From: Azonexus sp. | Lineage (GTDB): Bacteria; Pseudomonadota; Gammaproteobacteria; Burkholderiales; Rhodocyclaceae | NCBI GenBank assembly: GCA_031285115.1 | Contig: JAITWU010000073.1 | Span: forward strand, 1-5,083 | Length of the DNA: 5,083 bases | Direction: 5' to 3' | Shown here: positions 4,999 to 5,083 of the stretch, piece by piece | Layout: each line of letters begins with the position of its first letter | Position numbering within the stretch: the stretch's first letter is position 1 | Translations under genes and position numbers: made by a program | The notes under the pieces: generated by a model | Databases searched by the model: none | The model's input: the letters and a program-made list of their open reading frames with translations, nothing else | What the model was told of the DNA's origin: nothing

Positions 4999-5083
4999 TC
5001 ATTCCAGCGTCTCGACATCATTTTCCACCGCCGTCGGTAGTGTCATCACGAATTCGGCCCCCGCGCCGGGTTCGGAAAAGACT
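4999..5083 (-). CDS. flrB: Sensor histidine kinase FlrB/FleS, C-terminal end only
   Basis: Only the last 27 codons and the TGA (complement of 4999-5001) lie in the window; the gene continues past the right edge. The visible peptide contains S-E-P-G-A-G-A-E-F-V-M-T-L-P, which matches the G2-box and final beta-strand region of histidine-kinase ATPase domains (usually G-x-G-T-x-F-x-L-x-L-P), followed by an eleven-residue acidic tail. Position immediately upstream of flrC on the same strand, with an 83-base gap, identifies it as the cognate kinase that phosphorylates D56 of FlrC. The symbol comes from context; the fragment alone would support only 'histidine kinase'. Sensor and phospho-accepting histidine regions are outside the window. 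Confidence 0.85.
   Translation of the reverse strand, partial: VFSEPGAGAEFVMTLPTAVENDVETLE

Overview
The window is a chromosomal flagellar gene block from a GC-rich Gram-negative bacterium. The gene content and protein sequences (FliS–FliT-like–FliK-like–short FlhB-like–YcgR facing FliE–FlrC–FlrB) suggest a betaproteobacterium, plausibly of the Rhodocyclales. That placement is inference from gene content and style, not from a database match.

Layout. Positions 1-202 are non-coding. They hold a perfect 50-bp inverted repeat that starts exactly at the window edge, then a terminator-like hairpin. On the plus strand, 203-2285 carries four overlapping genes: fliS (flagellin chaperone), a fliT-like chaperone gene, a fliK-like hook-length control gene, and a small gene for a stand-alone FlhB C-terminal domain. 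A gap of 68 bases holds a candidate FliA (sigma-28) promoter and leads to ycgR (2354-3136), a c-di-GMP-binding PilZ flagellar brake protein. On the minus strand, reading from the right edge, are the last codons of a sensor histidine kinase (flrB/fleS type, 4999-5083), flrC/fleR (4915-3566, a sigma-54 activator/response regulator) and fliE (3515-3195, MS-ring/rod junction). The two gene sets converge at 3137-3194.

How the genes work together. FlrB and FlrC form the two-component system that switches on mid-class flagellar genes through sigma-54. A near-consensus -24/-12 promoter sits between flrC and fliE, in the right orientation, so fliE looks like a direct FlrC target. FliE joins the MS ring to the rod. 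FliK and FlhB set hook length and switch the export gate from rod/hook to filament substrates. FliS and FliT then deliver flagellin and (for FliT) the cap protein. YcgR slows the finished motor when c-di-GMP is high, and its candidate sigma-28 promoter would make it a late gene.

Novelty. I see no undescribed system, defence island, CRISPR array, tRNA/rRNA gene or transposase. The points most worth a second look are the perfect 105-base palindrome at the left edge (biological, or an assembly fold-back), the free-standing FlhB domain without the NPTH cleavage site translated in overlap with a FliK-like protein, and the two matching alternative-sigma promoters.
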